A program made the translations under genes and the position numbers. The notes below the pieces were generated by a model. The model was given only the letters and a program-made list of their open reading frames with translations. It had not been told where the DNA came from and did not search any database. A DNA stretch of 64,000 bases from Chelativorans sp. ZYF759 (GTDB lineage: Bacteria > Pseudomonadota > Alphaproteobacteria > Rhizobiales > Rhizobiaceae): the NCBI RefSeq assembly GCF_012911015.1, contig NZ_WVVV01000002.1, forward strand, positions 175,624 to 239,623, written 5' to 3'. Below, one piece after another: positions 19,100-28,445 of this stretch (the stretch's first letter is position 1; each line of letters starts with the position of its first letter).

Positions 19100-19260
19100 C
19101 TGTCCGCTCATAAAACGAGAAGACGGTGAAACAATCCGTCTTCCTCACGCGGTCAAAGTCTTGGGAGGATGCGATCTAGGCGCGACTACCCGCAGCCGCC
19201 GGTTTACCGGAAATGATCGGACGCGTTTAATTGCAAGGCCTCGCGCCTTGCATTTTTTTT
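19100..19260 (+). ncRNA. Candidate small RNA between proS and nlpD
   Basis: No protein gene is seen on the plus strand here; the nearest upstream plus gene ends at 15535. Yet the stretch ends in an excellent intrinsic terminator. The predicted RNA would hold an 8-bp hairpin GAAGACGG / CCGTCTTC (19119-19143), then an unpaired purine-rich segment CTTGGGAGGATG (about 19160-19171), a small CCGG-TTTA-CCGG hairpin, and the terminator with U8. Hairpins plus an exposed purine segment and a U-tail fit an Hfq-dependent small RNA. The 5' end is only estimated; GTGACA at 19074 is a weak -35 candidate. The GGGAGG segment recalls the alphaproteobacterial suhB/MmgR RNAs, which I could not verify. Confidence 0.5.
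19232..19260 (+). terminator. Strong intrinsic terminator with no plus-strand gene before it
   Basis: An 8-bp stem, TGCAAGGC / GCCTTGCA, with a 5-base loop is followed by eight T (19253-19260). It is the most canonical terminator in the window and works only for plus-strand transcription. Confidence 0.85.
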
Positions 19261-19300
19261 GGCCCATCGTCCAATCTTTAGTCCCACTATAATTGAAGAG

Positions 19301-19323
19301 GCCCGCCCCTTGTCGGGGCGGGC
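19301..19323 (-). terminator. Probable nlpD terminator hairpin
   Basis: A 9-bp G+C stem, GCCCGCCCC / GGGGCGGGC, with a 5-base loop lies about 60 bases beyond the nlpD stop codon. On the minus strand it is followed by CTCTTCAATTATAG, only mildly T-rich. Confidence 0.5.
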
Positions 19324-19384
19324 AACGAAACGATCCGGACTGGAGACAAAACGGACCGATCTTCTTCTTCTTGCCTGGAGGCAG

Positions 19385-20923
19385 CTACTCCAGGAAGGAC
19401 GTGGGATCGACCGGTGTCGAATCCTTGCGGACTTCAAAATGCAGCCGTGGCGTGTCGGCCGCGCCGCTGGTTCCCGAAAGCGCGATTTCCTGGCCGCGGC
19501 GCACAGTGTCGCCGCGCGAGACATTGAGCCGGCTGTTGTGGCCGTAGACGGTGACGAGCCCGTCATCGTGACGGATCAGCACGGTATTGCCGAACTCGCG
19601 CAGGCCGTCACCGGCATAGATAACGACGCCGTTCTCCGCGGCCCGCACGGCCGTGCCCTCGGGAACCGAGATGTCGATGCCGTCATTGGTCTTGCCCCCG
19701 ATCGAATCACCGAAGCCGGCGATCACCCTGCCGCGCACGGGCCAGCGGAGCCCGGAGGGACCCGATGCCGCGGGCGCCGTTTCCTGGGGACTGATCGTGC
19801 CCGTGGTGAGCGGCTCGGCGGATTGTGCCGAAGGCGTGGTGGTCGCGGCCTGCTGCTGCCCGCCTGCCGCGGGCGCGGAAGCCACTGGAGCAGGCGTCGA
19901 CGGTGCCGGCGTGGCCTGCGCCGTCTGCTGCGGTACCTGGCCACCCGCTGGAATGCGGAGCTCCTGTCCGATGCGGATGAGGCCGTTGTCGAGATTATTG
20001 GCCTGCTTCAGCGCATCCACGCTGACGCCGGTGCGCCGTGAAATACCACTCAGCGTATCGCCGGAGACGACCTTGTAGGTTCCGCCCGCCGCGGGCGCGC
20101 CTGTAGTCGCGCCGTCGCCTGGCTGGCTTGAAGCCTGCCCCTGGCGCTCCTGCAGTCCCGGCTGCTGCGGAAGCACGGCCTGCTGGTTCGGCTCCGGTAG
20201 CTGCGGGCTCGACGGCTGGGGCGCATTGGCGTTGCGCGGCTGGCCGCCGGGCTGCGAAAAGGTCGGAATGACGATGTTCTGGCCGGCGGCGAACTGCTGG
20301 CCGCCCGACAGGCCGTTGGCTTGGCGCAGGGCGTCTTCGGGCACGTTGTAGCGGCTCGCCAAGGCGGCCACCGTGTCGCCCTGGCGAACGGTCACCCGGC
20401 TGCCGCCCTGTGCCGACCAGCCGCCGGGGTGGGGCTGCGTCGCCTGCGGCGCGGGAGATGAGGGAAGCGGCTGCGCCTGCTGGACCTGCTGCGTCGAGCC
20501 CGTCACCGACGGATCGAGCGCGCTGCGGGACACCGGCGCGAGAGCCGGACCGGCCGAGATCGTCCCGGAAGGCGCTGACTGGACGGGCTGCGGATAGTGC
20601 TGCTGCTGGGGCGCGGCCACTGCCATTCCCGCCTGGCTGCCGACATTGGCTGCCGGCGTTGGCGTGAGGCCAGCGCGACCGAGAATGCCGCCGCCGCGCC
20701 GCGGCTGCTGGGCCACCGTGCCGGTATAGGTCTGATCGACATCGCCGGGGAACGGCTGGTGCGCGGGAGCCGTCTGAGCTGGCGCCCGGGAGGAGCCGGT
20801 CATGATGGAATCCTGGAACCGCGTGATGTCGGAACTGCACCCGGCGGCGAGCCCGCCGAGGATGATGAGTGCCGCTCCTTGCGTCAAACGGCGCCGATGA
20901 TTGCCTGCCACACCCGAACGCAT
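19385..20923 (-). CDS. nlpD: NlpD/DipM-like LysM and degenerate M23 lipoprotein
   Basis: A 512-residue lipoprotein (lipobox GLAAGC, Cys29). A Gln/Pro/Ala-rich spacer separates two LysM peptidoglycan-binding domains (about 176-220 and 282-325) from a C-terminal LytM/M23 domain (391-507). Two of the four zinc ligands of active M23 peptidases are replaced: Asn413 stands where His is expected (NDGID) and Arg493 in RLHFEV; Asp417 and His495 remain. It is therefore likely a non-catalytic activator of cell-wall amidases for daughter-cell separation, as with NlpD and EnvC. It closes the surE-pcm-nlpD order typical of the group, with about 115 bases to pcm. Confidence 0.9.
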   Translation of the reverse strand: MRSGVAGNHRRRLTQGAALIILGGLAAGCSSDITRFQDSIMTGSSRAPAQTAPAHQPFPGDVDQTYTGTVAQQPRRGGGILGRAGLTPTPAANVGSQAGMAVAAPQQQHYPQPVQSAPSGTISAGPALAPVSRSALDPSVTGSTQQVQQAQPLPSSPAPQATQPHPGGWSAQGGSRVTVRQGDTVAALASRYNVPEDALRQANGLSGGQQFAAGQNIVIPTFSQPGGQPRNANAPQPSSPQLPEPNQQAVLPQQPGLQERQGQASSQPGDGATTGAPAAGGTYKVVSGDTLSGISRRTGVSVDALKQANNLDNGLIRIGQELRIPAGGQVPQQTAQATPAPSTPAPVASAPAAGGQQQAATTTPSAQSAEPLTTGTISPQETAPAASGPSGLRWPVRGRVIAGFGDSIGGKTNDGIDISVPEGTAVRAAENGVVIYAGDGLREFGNTVLIRHDDGLVTVYGHNSRLNVSRGDTVRRGQEIALSGTSGAADTPRLHFEVRKDSTPVDPTSFLE

Positions 20924-21039
20924 CGCTACCTACCCAAGTTACTCGTTACCTTGGGTTGATTAGAGCGCGTTAATCTTACTGCACGGTTAAGGATGCCGAC
21001 CGAATTGCGGCAAATGGCAAGCAAATGCTTGAACGGACT

Positions 21040-21687
21040 TCATATTGATGCGGCCATGCCTTCGGCCAGCGGCTGCAGGCGGACACGACCCAGCTCTTCG
21101 CGCTCGAACCGGCTCCCGACCTTGGAGAGTTTCGCAAGCGCCTGCTCGCCTTCCGCCGGCCCGATGGGGGCCACCGCGATCCCGCCCGTCGATAGCTGGT
21201 CGACCAGATGCCGTGGGTGCTCGGCATAGGCTGCCCAAACGACGATGCGGTCGAACGGCCCCTCGGCGGCCAGCCCCTGGCGCCCGTCCGCCTGCCGCAG
21301 GAGCACATTGGACAGTTCCAGCACCTCGAGTCGCTGGCTGGCCAGTTCTATCAGCGTGCGGTAGCGGTCGAGCGTGATGACGCGGGCGACCAGGCGGCTC
21401 ATCACGGCGGCGGTGTATCCCGACCCCGTTCCGATCTCGAGAACCTTCTGCCCAGGTTGGAGATCGAGTGAGGCCAAGACGCGCGCCTGCAGGTCTACAC
21501 CCTCGATCGCCTCGCCGCACTCGATCGGCAGCATGCCCTGCGACCAGCTGTCGGCATGCCACTGCGTCGGCACGAAGCTCCGCCGCGGCGTGGTTTCGAA
21601 AGCGGTCATCAGATCGCGGCTGTCGATGCCCAGCCCGCGCATGCGCAGCAGAAAGGCGGCAAATCCCTCGCGATCCGATCCCGTCAT
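21040..21687 (-). CDS. pcm: Protein-L-isoaspartate O-methyltransferase
   Basis: A 215-residue SAM-dependent enzyme that methylates L-isoaspartyl residues in damaged proteins. Motif I is [19 protein letters not shown]; the family signature RRSFVP and the motifs [12 protein letters not shown] and [12 protein letters not shown] are present. Its ATG overlaps the surE stop (ATGA). SurE and Pcm are commonly linked and both protect stationary-phase cells. Confidence 0.93.
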   Translation of the reverse strand: MTGSDREGFAAFLLRMRGLGIDSRDLMTAFETTPRRSFVPTQWHADSWSQGMLPIECGEAIEGVDLQARVLASLDLQPGQKVLEIGTGSGYTAAVMSRLVARVITLDRYRTLIELASQRLEVLELSNVLLRQADGRQGLAAEGPFDRIVVWAAYAEHPRHLVDQLSTGGIAVAPIGPAEGEQALAKLSKVGSRFEREELGRVRLQPLAEGMAASI

Positions 21688-22442
21688 GAAAGTGCCTTGG
21701 CCAGAGGGTCCAGCATCTCGTTCGCCGTGAGGTCGAGATGGAGCGGGGTCACCGCCACGAAACCGTCGCGCAGCGCGGCCATGTCGGTGCCGTCCAGCAC
21801 CTCCTGGGCCTCGCGCCCGAAACGCAACCAGTAATAGGGAAAGCCGCGCCCGTCCTTGCGCTCGTCGATCCAGAACCCGTGCAGCCGCTTGCCCTGTGTC
21901 GCGACCCGCGCGCCTTTGACCTCGCCGGGTGCGATGGCGGGGAAATTGACATTCAGGAACACGCCCTTCGGCAGATCCAGCCCGACCAGCTTGGCGATCA
22001 GTTCCTTGCCGACCGTTTCCGCCGTGTCCCAGCGCAGCTGCCGCCCTTCCTCGGTGACCGTATAGGCCTGGCTGAGCGCGATCGAGCGCACGCCCAGCAG
22101 CGTGCCTTCCATGGCGCCCGCGATGGTGCCGGAATAGGTCACGTCGTCGGCGATGTTGGAGCCGGAATTCACCCCCGACAGGATCAGGTCCGGCGGCTCC
22201 GGCAGAAGCCGTCGCACACCCATGATGACACAGTCGGTCGGTGTGCCGCGCAGCGCGTAGTGGCGGTCGTCGAGCTTGCGCATGCGCAAGGGCTCGGACA
22301 GCGAAAGCGAATGGGCAAAGCCCGACTGATCGGTCTCCGGCGCCACGACCCAGACGTCGTCGGAGATGGTTCTGGCGATGCGTTCCAGCACCTCCAGCCC
22401 CTCGGCGTGGATGCCGTCATCATTGGTCAGGAGAATGCGCAT
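21684..22442 (-). CDS. surE: 5'/3'-nucleotidase SurE
   Basis: A 252-residue metal-dependent nucleotidase. The N-terminal [16 protein letters not shown] holds the metal-binding Asp pair; the [25 protein letters not shown] motif is fully conserved. The ATG shares one base with the serS stop codon (TGATG), and its own stop overlaps the pcm start, so serS-surE-pcm form a coupled unit. Confidence 0.96.
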   Translation of the reverse strand: MRILLTNDDGIHAEGLEVLERIARTISDDVWVVAPETDQSGFAHSLSLSEPLRMRKLDDRHYALRGTPTDCVIMGVRRLLPEPPDLILSGVNSGSNIADDVTYSGTIAGAMEGTLLGVRSIALSQAYTVTEEGRQLRWDTAETVGKELIAKLVGLDLPKGVFLNVNFPAIAPGEVKGARVATQGKRLHGFWIDERKDGRGFPYYWLRFGREAQEVLDGTDMAALRDGFVAVTPLHLDLTANEMLDPLAKALS

Positions 22443-23734
22443 CAGGCGGCCCCGATCGTTTCCAGCCCGCCCATATAGGGGCGCAAGGCTTGCGGAATGG
22501 TGACCGAACCGTCCTGGTTCTGGTAGTTCTCGATCACCGCAATCAGCGCCCGCCCGACGGCCACGCCCGAACCGTTGAGCGTGTGGACGAATTCGACGCC
22601 CTTGCCTTCCGTCGGCCGGTAGCGCGCATTCATGCGCCGGGCCTGGAAATCGCCGCAGACCGAGCAGGACGAGATCTCGCGATAGGCGCGCTGTCCCGGC
22701 AGCCACACCTCGATGTCGTAAGTCTTGCGCGCGCCGAAGCCCATGTCGCCGGTGCACAGCACCACCGTGCGGAACGGCAGCTCGAGCCGCTTCAGCACTT
22801 CCTCCGCGCAGGCCGTCATGCGCTCATGCTCGTCGATCGAGCTTGCCGCATCAGTAATCGAAACCAGCTCGACCTTGTAGAACTGGTGCTGGCGCAGCAT
22901 GCCGCGCGTATCGCGCCCGGCCGAGCCTGCCTCCGAGCGGAAGCACGGCGTGAGCGCCGTATAGCGGCGCGGCAGCGTGTCGTGCGCGACGATTTCCTCG
23001 CGCACGAGGTTGGTTAGAGAGACCTCGGCGGTGGGGATGAGCCAGAACCCCTCCCTGGTCTGGAACAGATCTTCCTCGAATTTCGGCAACTGCCCCGTGC
23101 CGAACATGGCATCGTCGCGCACCAGCAGCGGCGGCTGCACTTCCGTGTAGCCGTGCTCGGTCGTGTGCAGGTCGAGCATGAACTGGCCGAGCGCGCGTTC
23201 CAGCCGCGCGATCTGTCCCGACAGCACAGTGAAGCGCGAGCCCGACAGCTTCGCCGCGCGCTCGAAATCCATCTGGCCGAGCGCCTCGCCGATTTCGTAA
23301 TGCTCCTTGGCCCAGTTCCATTCGTTGCGGCGCCCGACCCGGCGCACCTCGACATTGTCGCTCTCGTCTCGGCCGACCGGTACGTCATCAAGCGGCAGAT
23401 TGGGCAGCACGGCGAGAGTCGCTTCGAGTTCCTTGTCGAGTTCGCGCTCACGCGCCTCGCCGGCCTGGATGAACGACTTGATGTCGGCGATCTCGGCCTT
23501 CAGCGTTTCCGCCTTGACGCTCTCGCCCGCGCGCATCGCATTGCCGATCTCCTTGGAGGCGGCGTTGCGGCGTTCCTGCTTTTCCTGCAGCTCGGTCAGA
23601 TGGGCGCGCCGGGCATCGTCGCGGGCGATCACCTTGTCGACTTCCACGGACGCGGCCGAAGCTTCCCAGCCGCGCTTTTCGAGCGCCTTGGCGAGAGCCT
23701 GCGGGTTTTCGCGAATCCATTTGATGTCGAGCAT
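22442..23734 (-). CDS. serS: Seryl-tRNA synthetase
   Basis: A 430-residue class II synthetase. The N-terminal coiled-coil arm (about residues 30-105) binds the long variable arm of tRNA-Ser. The catalytic core has motif 2 [20 protein letters not shown] and motif 3 near [19 protein letters not shown]. Length is normal. It starts about 70 bases after tatC. Confidence 0.97.
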   Translation of the reverse strand: MLDIKWIRENPQALAKALEKRGWEASAASVEVDKVIARDDARRAHLTELQEKQERRNAASKEIGNAMRAGESVKAETLKAEIADIKSFIQAGEARERELDKELEATLAVLPNLPLDDVPVGRDESDNVEVRRVGRRNEWNWAKEHYEIGEALGQMDFERAAKLSGSRFTVLSGQIARLERALGQFMLDLHTTEHGYTEVQPPLLVRDDAMFGTGQLPKFEEDLFQTREGFWLIPTAEVSLTNLVREEIVAHDTLPRRYTALTPCFRSEAGSAGRDTRGMLRQHQFYKVELVSITDAASSIDEHERMTACAEEVLKRLELPFRTVVLCTGDMGFGARKTYDIEVWLPGQRAYREISSCSVCGDFQARRMNARYRPTEGKGVEFVHTLNGSGVAVGRALIAVIENYQNQDGSVTIPQALRPYMGGLETIGAA

Positions 23735-23806
23735 GTTCGAACGTCCCTGTTGCGAGCCGCAAGGGCGTAAACCGCAATCGGAACGGACGCAAGATCGAAG
23801 CGCGCG

Positions 23807-24655
23807 CTACTCCGCGGCCGCGCTCGCTTCGCCTTCCTCGGCCTCCGCCTTCTCGCGCGCCAGCCGGCGCTCCTCGCGCTGACGTTCCACCATGCGCGCC
23901 GTCCAGATGGATATTTCGTAGAGAAGGATCGTCGGGACCGCGAGCCCGATCTGGCTGACCGGATCGGGCGGGGTCAGCACGGCCGCCACGATGAAGGCGC
24001 CCACGATCGCGTATTTGCGCTTGTCCTTGAGGCCCTCGGAGGTCAGCAGTTCGGCGCGCGCCGCCAGCGTCGTCACGACAGGCAGCTGGAAGACCAGCCC
24101 GAAGGCGAAGATCAGCGTCATGATGAGGCTGAGATATTCCGAAACGCGCGGCAGGAGCGAGATCTGGATCGCATCGTCCGGTCCCACCTGCTGCATCGAC
24201 AGGAAGAACCACATCACCATCGGCATGAAGAAGAAATAGACCAGCGCCGCACCGATCGAGAACAGCACCGGGGTCGCGATGAGAAACGGAATGAAGGCCT
24301 GGCGCTCGTTGCGATAGAGGCCGGGCGCCATGAACTTGTAGATCTGCGTGGCGATCAGCGGAAAGGCGATCAGGAGCCCGCCGAACATGCCGAGCTTGAT
24401 CTGCGTGAAGAAGAACTCCTGGGGCGCCGTATAGATCAGGTCGACCTTGTTGGAATCGAGACCGGCCCAGTCCGAGGCCCACAGAAACGGCTGGACCAGC
24501 AGGTTGAACAGGTCGCGTGCCATGAAGAAGCAGAGCAGAAAGGCGATGAAAAACCCGCCGATCGACCACATCAGGCGACGCCTGAGTTCGATCAGGTGTT
24601 CCATCAGCGGCGCCGACGACTTGTCGATATCCTCGTCTTCTTCGGGGCGGCTCAA
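23807..24655 (-). CDS. tatC: Sec-independent translocase subunit TatC
   Basis: A 282-residue polytopic protein, the signal-peptide receptor of the twin-arginine translocase. The start region SAPLMEHLIELRRRLMWSI, the loop with VDLIYTAPQEFFFTQIKLG and six hydrophobic helices are characteristic. The charged C-terminal tail (about 25 residues) is Glu/Ala-rich. The start is TTG, overlapping the tatB stop as TTGA. Confidence 0.96.
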   Translation of the reverse strand: MSRPEEDEDIDKSSAPLMEHLIELRRRLMWSIGGFFIAFLLCFFMARDLFNLLVQPFLWASDWAGLDSNKVDLIYTAPQEFFFTQIKLGMFGGLLIAFPLIATQIYKFMAPGLYRNERQAFIPFLIATPVLFSIGAALVYFFFMPMVMWFFLSMQQVGPDDAIQISLLPRVSEYLSLIMTLIFAFGLVFQLPVVTTLAARAELLTSEGLKDKRKYAIVGAFIVAAVLTPPDPVSQIGLAVPTILLYEISIWTARMVERQREERRLAREKAEAEEGEASAAAE

Positions 24656-25353
24656 TTCTTCTTCCCGGCTTTGCTGGCGCTACCTTCGGGCTTGGTGGTC
24701 TTGGCCCGGGCGGATGGCGCGTTCGGTTTGGATGTCGCCGCTGCGGCCTTGCCCGAAGTGCCCGCGGTCTTGGAGGGCGTGGCGGCTTTGGCCGACGCGG
24801 AAGCAGCCTTTGGTCTGGCGGTCGCCGCGGGCTTGGCAGCGGCAACGGGCTTTCCAGGCGCAGCAGCCGCGGTGGCGGGCGCCGTGGTCCTGGCTTTCGC
24901 CGCCTTCGCAGCCGCCTCTGCGCGTTTGGCGCCGACGGCTTCGGGCAGCGGACGCGAGGCCGCCTTGCCCCCCGCGACGGCGGCGGTGCTGGCCGGCGCC
25001 TGCGTCGCTGCATCGCCTGCCACGGCGTCGCTCGTGCCGGGCTTGGTCGGGGACATCGCGGAATCGAGCCCCGCCTTGACGTCCTTCGCCGCCCGTTCCA
25101 TCGGCGACATCGCCTTCTTCAGTTCGCTCGCCGGATTGAACTTGCGCGCCTCGCTGGCAAGGTTCTTCACCTCGTCCAGATCGGCTTCCTTGATGGCGTC
25201 GTCGAACTGCTTGCGGAATTCACCCGCCATCGAGCGGATCTTCGACGTCGTACGCCCGAAGGCGCGCATCATTTTGGGCAAGTCCTTGGGGCCCACGACC
25301 ACGATCAGGACGATCGCGATCACGAGCATCTCCGGCCATCCGAGATCAAGCAT
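24652..25353 (-). CDS. tatB: Sec-independent translocase subunit TatB
   Basis: A 233-residue protein with the TatB signature MLDLGWPEMLVIAIVLIVVV-GPKDLP, an amphipathic helix, and a long Ala/Lys/Pro-rich tail from about residue 90. TatB and TatC form the receptor complex for twin-arginine signal peptides. The long low-complexity tail is common in alphaproteobacterial TatB. Confidence 0.93.
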   Translation of the reverse strand: MLDLGWPEMLVIAIVLIVVVGPKDLPKMMRAFGRTTSKIRSMAGEFRKQFDDAIKEADLDEVKNLASEARKFNPASELKKAMSPMERAAKDVKAGLDSAMSPTKPGTSDAVAGDAATQAPASTAAVAGGKAASRPLPEAVGAKRAEAAAKAAKARTTAPATAAAAPGKPVAAAKPAATARPKAASASAKAATPSKTAGTSGKAAAATSKPNAPSARAKTTKPEGSASKAGKKN

Positions 25354-25403
25354 GACTCGTCACGCGAAAGGGCAAGGTCGGAAAGCCGCGCAAGGCGCGG
25401 CGA

Positions 25404-25625
25404 TCAGGTCTTGCTCGCCTTTTCCTTTGTCGTGCTCTGGACGGTCTCGTCATTGCGATGCTCGACGGTCTTCGGATCCACCGCCTCATCATCGGACATG
25501 CCTCGCTTGAAGCTCTTGATGCCCTTGGCCATGTCGCCCATCAGCTCGGGGATCTTGCCGCGGCCGAACAGCAGCAGCACCACCACGAGGACGATGAGCC
25601 AGTGCCATACAGAGAAGGTACCCAT
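25404..25625 (-). CDS. tatA: Sec-independent translocase subunit TatA
   Basis: A 73-residue protein with one membrane helix ([15 protein letters not shown]), the hinge [12 protein letters not shown] and an amphipathic helix ([12 protein letters not shown]). TatA multimers form the transport path. It is first of the tatABC genes, 50 bases before tatB. Confidence 0.95.
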   Translation of the reverse strand: MGTFSVWHWLIVLVVVLLLFGRGKIPELMGDMAKGIKSFKRGMSDDEAVDPKTVEHRNDETVQSTTKEKASKT

Positions 25626-25661
25626 GATCGCTCTCTTTCGAATTATTTCCCAACTGGAGAC

Positions 25662-26768
25662 TTATGCATTTTCGCGTTCTGTTTCAAACACTAGAACGTC
25701 GGAGGGGCGTACGGAAAGGAAAATATCCCGAACGTCCGACGGCAGGACGCCGCAGCGCACGCGCGCCCGGATCGGCTCTTCGGCACCCGCCACCGCCATT
25801 TCCAGATGCTCGACCACGCCCAGGAAACGCCGCGAGAGGATGCGCGCGGGCACTTCGCCATGGGATTCGTGGAGGTCGAAGCCCGACAGGCGGATGGCCA
25901 CGTCGACCCTTTGTCCGTCCCCGATGTCGCCGCAGGGCACCCGGCCGAGCGGTGTATCCACCGCGCCGCCCGAAACGCGAGCGGGCAGGACGTTGAGTTC
26001 GGAAAAGAAACCGGCTGCAAACAGGCTGGCCGGGTTCTGATAGAGATCCTCCCCCGTGCCCGCCTGCACGAGCCGTCCATCCTTCAGGAGGGCGATGCGG
26101 TCGCCCATGCGCATCGCCTCTTCGGCGTCGTGCGTGACGACGATGGCCGTCGCCCGGCTCTGGCGCAGGATCGCCAGCGTTTCGGCGCGCACCGAATCCT
26201 TGAGCCGCGAATCAAGGCCGGAGAAGGGTTCGTCCATCAGCAGCACGGAGGGACGCGGCGCCATCGCCCTGGCCAGCGCCACGCGCTGCTGTTCTCCGCC
26301 CGAAAGCACGTGCGGATAGGAATGGGCATAGCGCTCCAGCCCCACCCGCCGCAGCGAGATCATCGCTTCCTTCTCCGCCTCGGGCCTGGACAGTGCGGTG
26401 AGGCCGAACCGCACATTGTCGATGATCGTCATGTGGGGAAACAGCGCGAAATCCTGGAACACCAGGCCGACGGATCGCTTCTCCGGCGGCAGGAAAACCT
26501 TGGGCCCCGCGATCTCGCGATCGTTGAGCAGCAGCCGTCCGCCCGTCTGCACCTCGATGCCCGCCGCAATGCGCAGAAGCGTCGTCTTGCCCGACCCCGA
26601 AGGCCCGAGCAGGCACAGGACCTCGCCCGGATTGGCGGCGAGCGACACCCCGTGCAGCGCCGGCACGCCGGGGCTGAACTCGTGGGCGACGTTCTCGAAA
26701 GTCAGGCGTGCCGCAAAGGTCACGCCCGCAGTCACCCGGGATGCGGCCCCGGGCTCGACTACCGACAT
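25662..26768 (-). CDS. Orphan ABC transporter ATP-binding protein (FbpC/PotA-like)
   Basis: An ABC ATPase of 368 residues from the ATG at 26768, which has GGAG seven bases before it. ATG at 26807 or TTG at 26828 (the latter next to the scpB stop) would lengthen it. Walker A is LLGPSGSGKTTLLR, signature [15 protein letters not shown], Walker B SVLLMDEPFSGLDSRL, and the C-terminal 110 residues form a TOBE-like domain. This is the subclass serving ferric iron, sulfate or polyamine importers. No permease or binding-protein gene lies nearby. It sits between scpB and tatA, where most relatives have none, so its partners must be encoded elsewhere. The substrate cannot be told. Confidence 0.88.
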   Translation of the reverse strand: MSVVEPGAASRVTAGVTFAARLTFENVAHEFSPGVPALHGVSLAANPGEVLCLLGPSGSGKTTLLRIAAGIEVQTGGRLLLNDREIAGPKVFLPPEKRSVGLVFQDFALFPHMTIIDNVRFGLTALSRPEAEKEAMISLRRVGLERYAHSYPHVLSGGEQQRVALARAMAPRPSVLLMDEPFSGLDSRLKDSVRAETLAILRQSRATAIVVTHDAEEAMRMGDRIALLKDGRLVQAGTGEDLYQNPASLFAAGFFSELNVLPARVSGGAVDTPLGRVPCGDIGDGQRVDVAIRLSGFDLHESHGEVPARILSRRFLGVVEHLEMAVAGAEEPIRARVRCGVLPSDVRDIFLSVRPSDVLVFETERENA

Positions 26769-26824
26769 CGGTTTCTCCGCGCGATTGGAGCCGTCAGGAG
26801 CCCGCATCGTGCGGGCGCCTCTCG

Positions 26825-27574
26825 TCAATCATCCTCGATCCGGGGTGTCAACAGCCCGAGTTCTTCCAGGTCGATATCGGTCAGCGGGTCTTCATCCTCC
26901 GACAGCTCGTCCGTGTGGGCCGGCGGCTGCGGCACCGAGAAGTTGGAAGGCATGCGCGGCGACAGCAGCCCCGCGCCCTTCAGCTCGTCCATGCCGGGCA
27001 GATCGCGGATTTCCTCGAGCCCGAAATGATCCAGGAACGCGTCGGTCGTGCCGTAGGTCACGGGACGGCCGGGCGTGCGGCGGCGGCCGCGCAGCCGCAC
27101 CCATCCCGTTTCCAGAAGCGTGTCCAGCGTGCCCTTGGAGGTCTCGACGCCCCTCACCTCCTCTATCTCGGCGCGGGTCGTCGGCTGGTGGTAGGCGATG
27201 ATGGCCAGCACCTCCAGCGCCGCACGCGACAGTTTCCGCTGCTGGATCGCGTCCCGGCTCATCAGGAAGGCCAGGTCACCCGCCGTGCGGAAGGCCCAGC
27301 CCTCGCCGACCCTGACCAGGTTGACGCCGCGGCCCTCATATTGCCGGCGCAGCTCTTCCATCACCGCGGCCACATCCGTGCCGTCCGGCAGGCGGGCCGA
27401 AAGAGCCTTCTGGCTGACAGGCTCGGCCGATGCAAATACGATCGCCTCGGCCATCCGCAGGGTCTCGCCCATATGAGCGTGCAACTCGGCCTGCCCCGTC
27501 TCGTCCTCCCGATCCTCGCCCATCTCGCCGTCGCGGACGAAGGGGATCACCTTGGCCTTGCCGCCCTCACTCAT
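26825..27574 (-). CDS. scpB: Segregation and condensation protein B
   Basis: A 249-residue ScpB, a winged-helix partner of ScpA and SMC in chromosome condensation. Core motifs: AEAIVFASAEPVS, RKLSRAALEVLAIIAYHQP, TRAEIEEVRGV and TLLETGWVRLRGRRRTPGRPVTYGTT. An acidic C-terminal extension of about 50 residues follows, usual in this order. The ATG lies within the end of scpA (8-base overlap), so the two are coupled. Confidence 0.94.
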   Translation of the reverse strand: MSEGGKAKVIPFVRDGEMGEDREDETGQAELHAHMGETLRMAEAIVFASAEPVSQKALSARLPDGTDVAAVMEELRRQYEGRGVNLVRVGEGWAFRTAGDLAFLMSRDAIQQRKLSRAALEVLAIIAYHQPTTRAEIEEVRGVETSKGTLDTLLETGWVRLRGRRRTPGRPVTYGTTDAFLDHFGLEEIRDLPGMDELKGAGLLSPRMPSNFSVPQPPAHTDELSEDEDPLTDIDLEELGLLTPRIEDD

Positions 27575-28421
27575 TGCCGGCCTCCGCTTGCGGGCGATCG
27601 ACCGGCTCCGGGCGCCTGCGCATGTAGAGGGGCGCGAACGCCGCGTCCTGGCGCATCTCCAGCGTGCCTTCGCGCACCAGTTCCAGGCTCGCGGCAAACG
27701 AACTGGCGATCGCCGTCGCGCGCTCTTCGGGCCGGGGGATATAGCGCAGGAGGAAATGATCGAGCGCCGTCCAGTCGCTGAAGGAGCCGATCAGCCGAGT
27801 GAGAATGTCGCGCGCCTCCTTGAGCGACCACACGCCGCGCTTGGCGATGCGCACATTGGTGATCGCCCGGCGCTGCCTTTGTCCGGCATAGGCCGTCAGC
27901 AGGTCGTAGAGCGATGCCGTGTAGGCGCTGCGGCGCTCGTCCACGATCGCCTCCGGCATGCCGCGCATGAAGACGTCGCGGCCGAGCCGGTTCCGGTTCA
28001 CGAGTCGCGAAACGGCATCGCGCATGGCCTCAAGTCGCTTCAGGCGGAATTGCAGGATGGCCGCCATTTCCTCGCCGCTCGCCTCGCCGTCATTGGCGGG
28101 TTTGGGGATCAGAAGCCGGGATTTCAGATAGGCGAGCCAGGCCGCCATGACCAGATAGTCGGCCGCCAGTTCCAGTCGCACCGCGCGCACGCGCTCGATG
28201 AAATCCAGATATTGTTCGACAAGGGCCAGGACCGAAATGCGCGACAGATCGACCTTCTGGCCCCGTGCCAGATGGAGAAGCAGGTCGAGCGGTCCCTCGA
28301 AGCCCTCCACGTCCACCACGAAGGCGGGATCGGAACTGGTCCTGTCGGGCGCGGCATCCTCGCTCCACAGCCGCTCCAGCGGCGTGGCCGAACCTGATGC
28401 TTTTTGGGGACCCGCGCTCAC
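27567..28421 (-). CDS. scpA: Segregation and condensation protein A
   Basis: A 284-residue kleisin that bridges the SMC heads. Signatures: VEGFEGPLDLLLHLARGQKVDL at the N-terminus, VMAAWLAYLKSRLLIP, and a C-terminal winged helix near FLALLELVRE-equivalent FAASLELVREGTLEMRQ. The start is GTG at 28421. The gene starts 24 bases after nagZ ends. Confidence 0.94.
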   Translation of the reverse strand: MSAGPQKASGSATPLERLWSEDAAPDRTSSDPAFVVDVEGFEGPLDLLLHLARGQKVDLSRISVLALVEQYLDFIERVRAVRLELAADYLVMAAWLAYLKSRLLIPKPANDGEASGEEMAAILQFRLKRLEAMRDAVSRLVNRNRLGRDVFMRGMPEAIVDERRSAYTASLYDLLTAYAGQRQRRAITNVRIAKRGVWSLKEARDILTRLIGSFSDWTALDHFLLRYIPRPEERATAIASSFAASLELVREGTLEMRQDAAFAPLYMRRRPEPVDRPQAEAGNE

Positions 28422-28445
28422 CGCCCGAAATACTCCTGTTGATCG

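Noticed and set aside
19169..19216. A 15-codon frame starting ATGCGATCT inside the candidate small RNA
   Set aside because: The GGGAGG abuts the ATG with no spacer, so efficient initiation is unlikely. Worth a glance only if translation is found experimentally.
18966..19292. A 108-codon plus-strand frame in the proS-nlpD gap
   Set aside because: Composition is unlike the neighbours, no ribosome site is seen, and it runs through the strong terminator. A non-coding RNA explains the region better.
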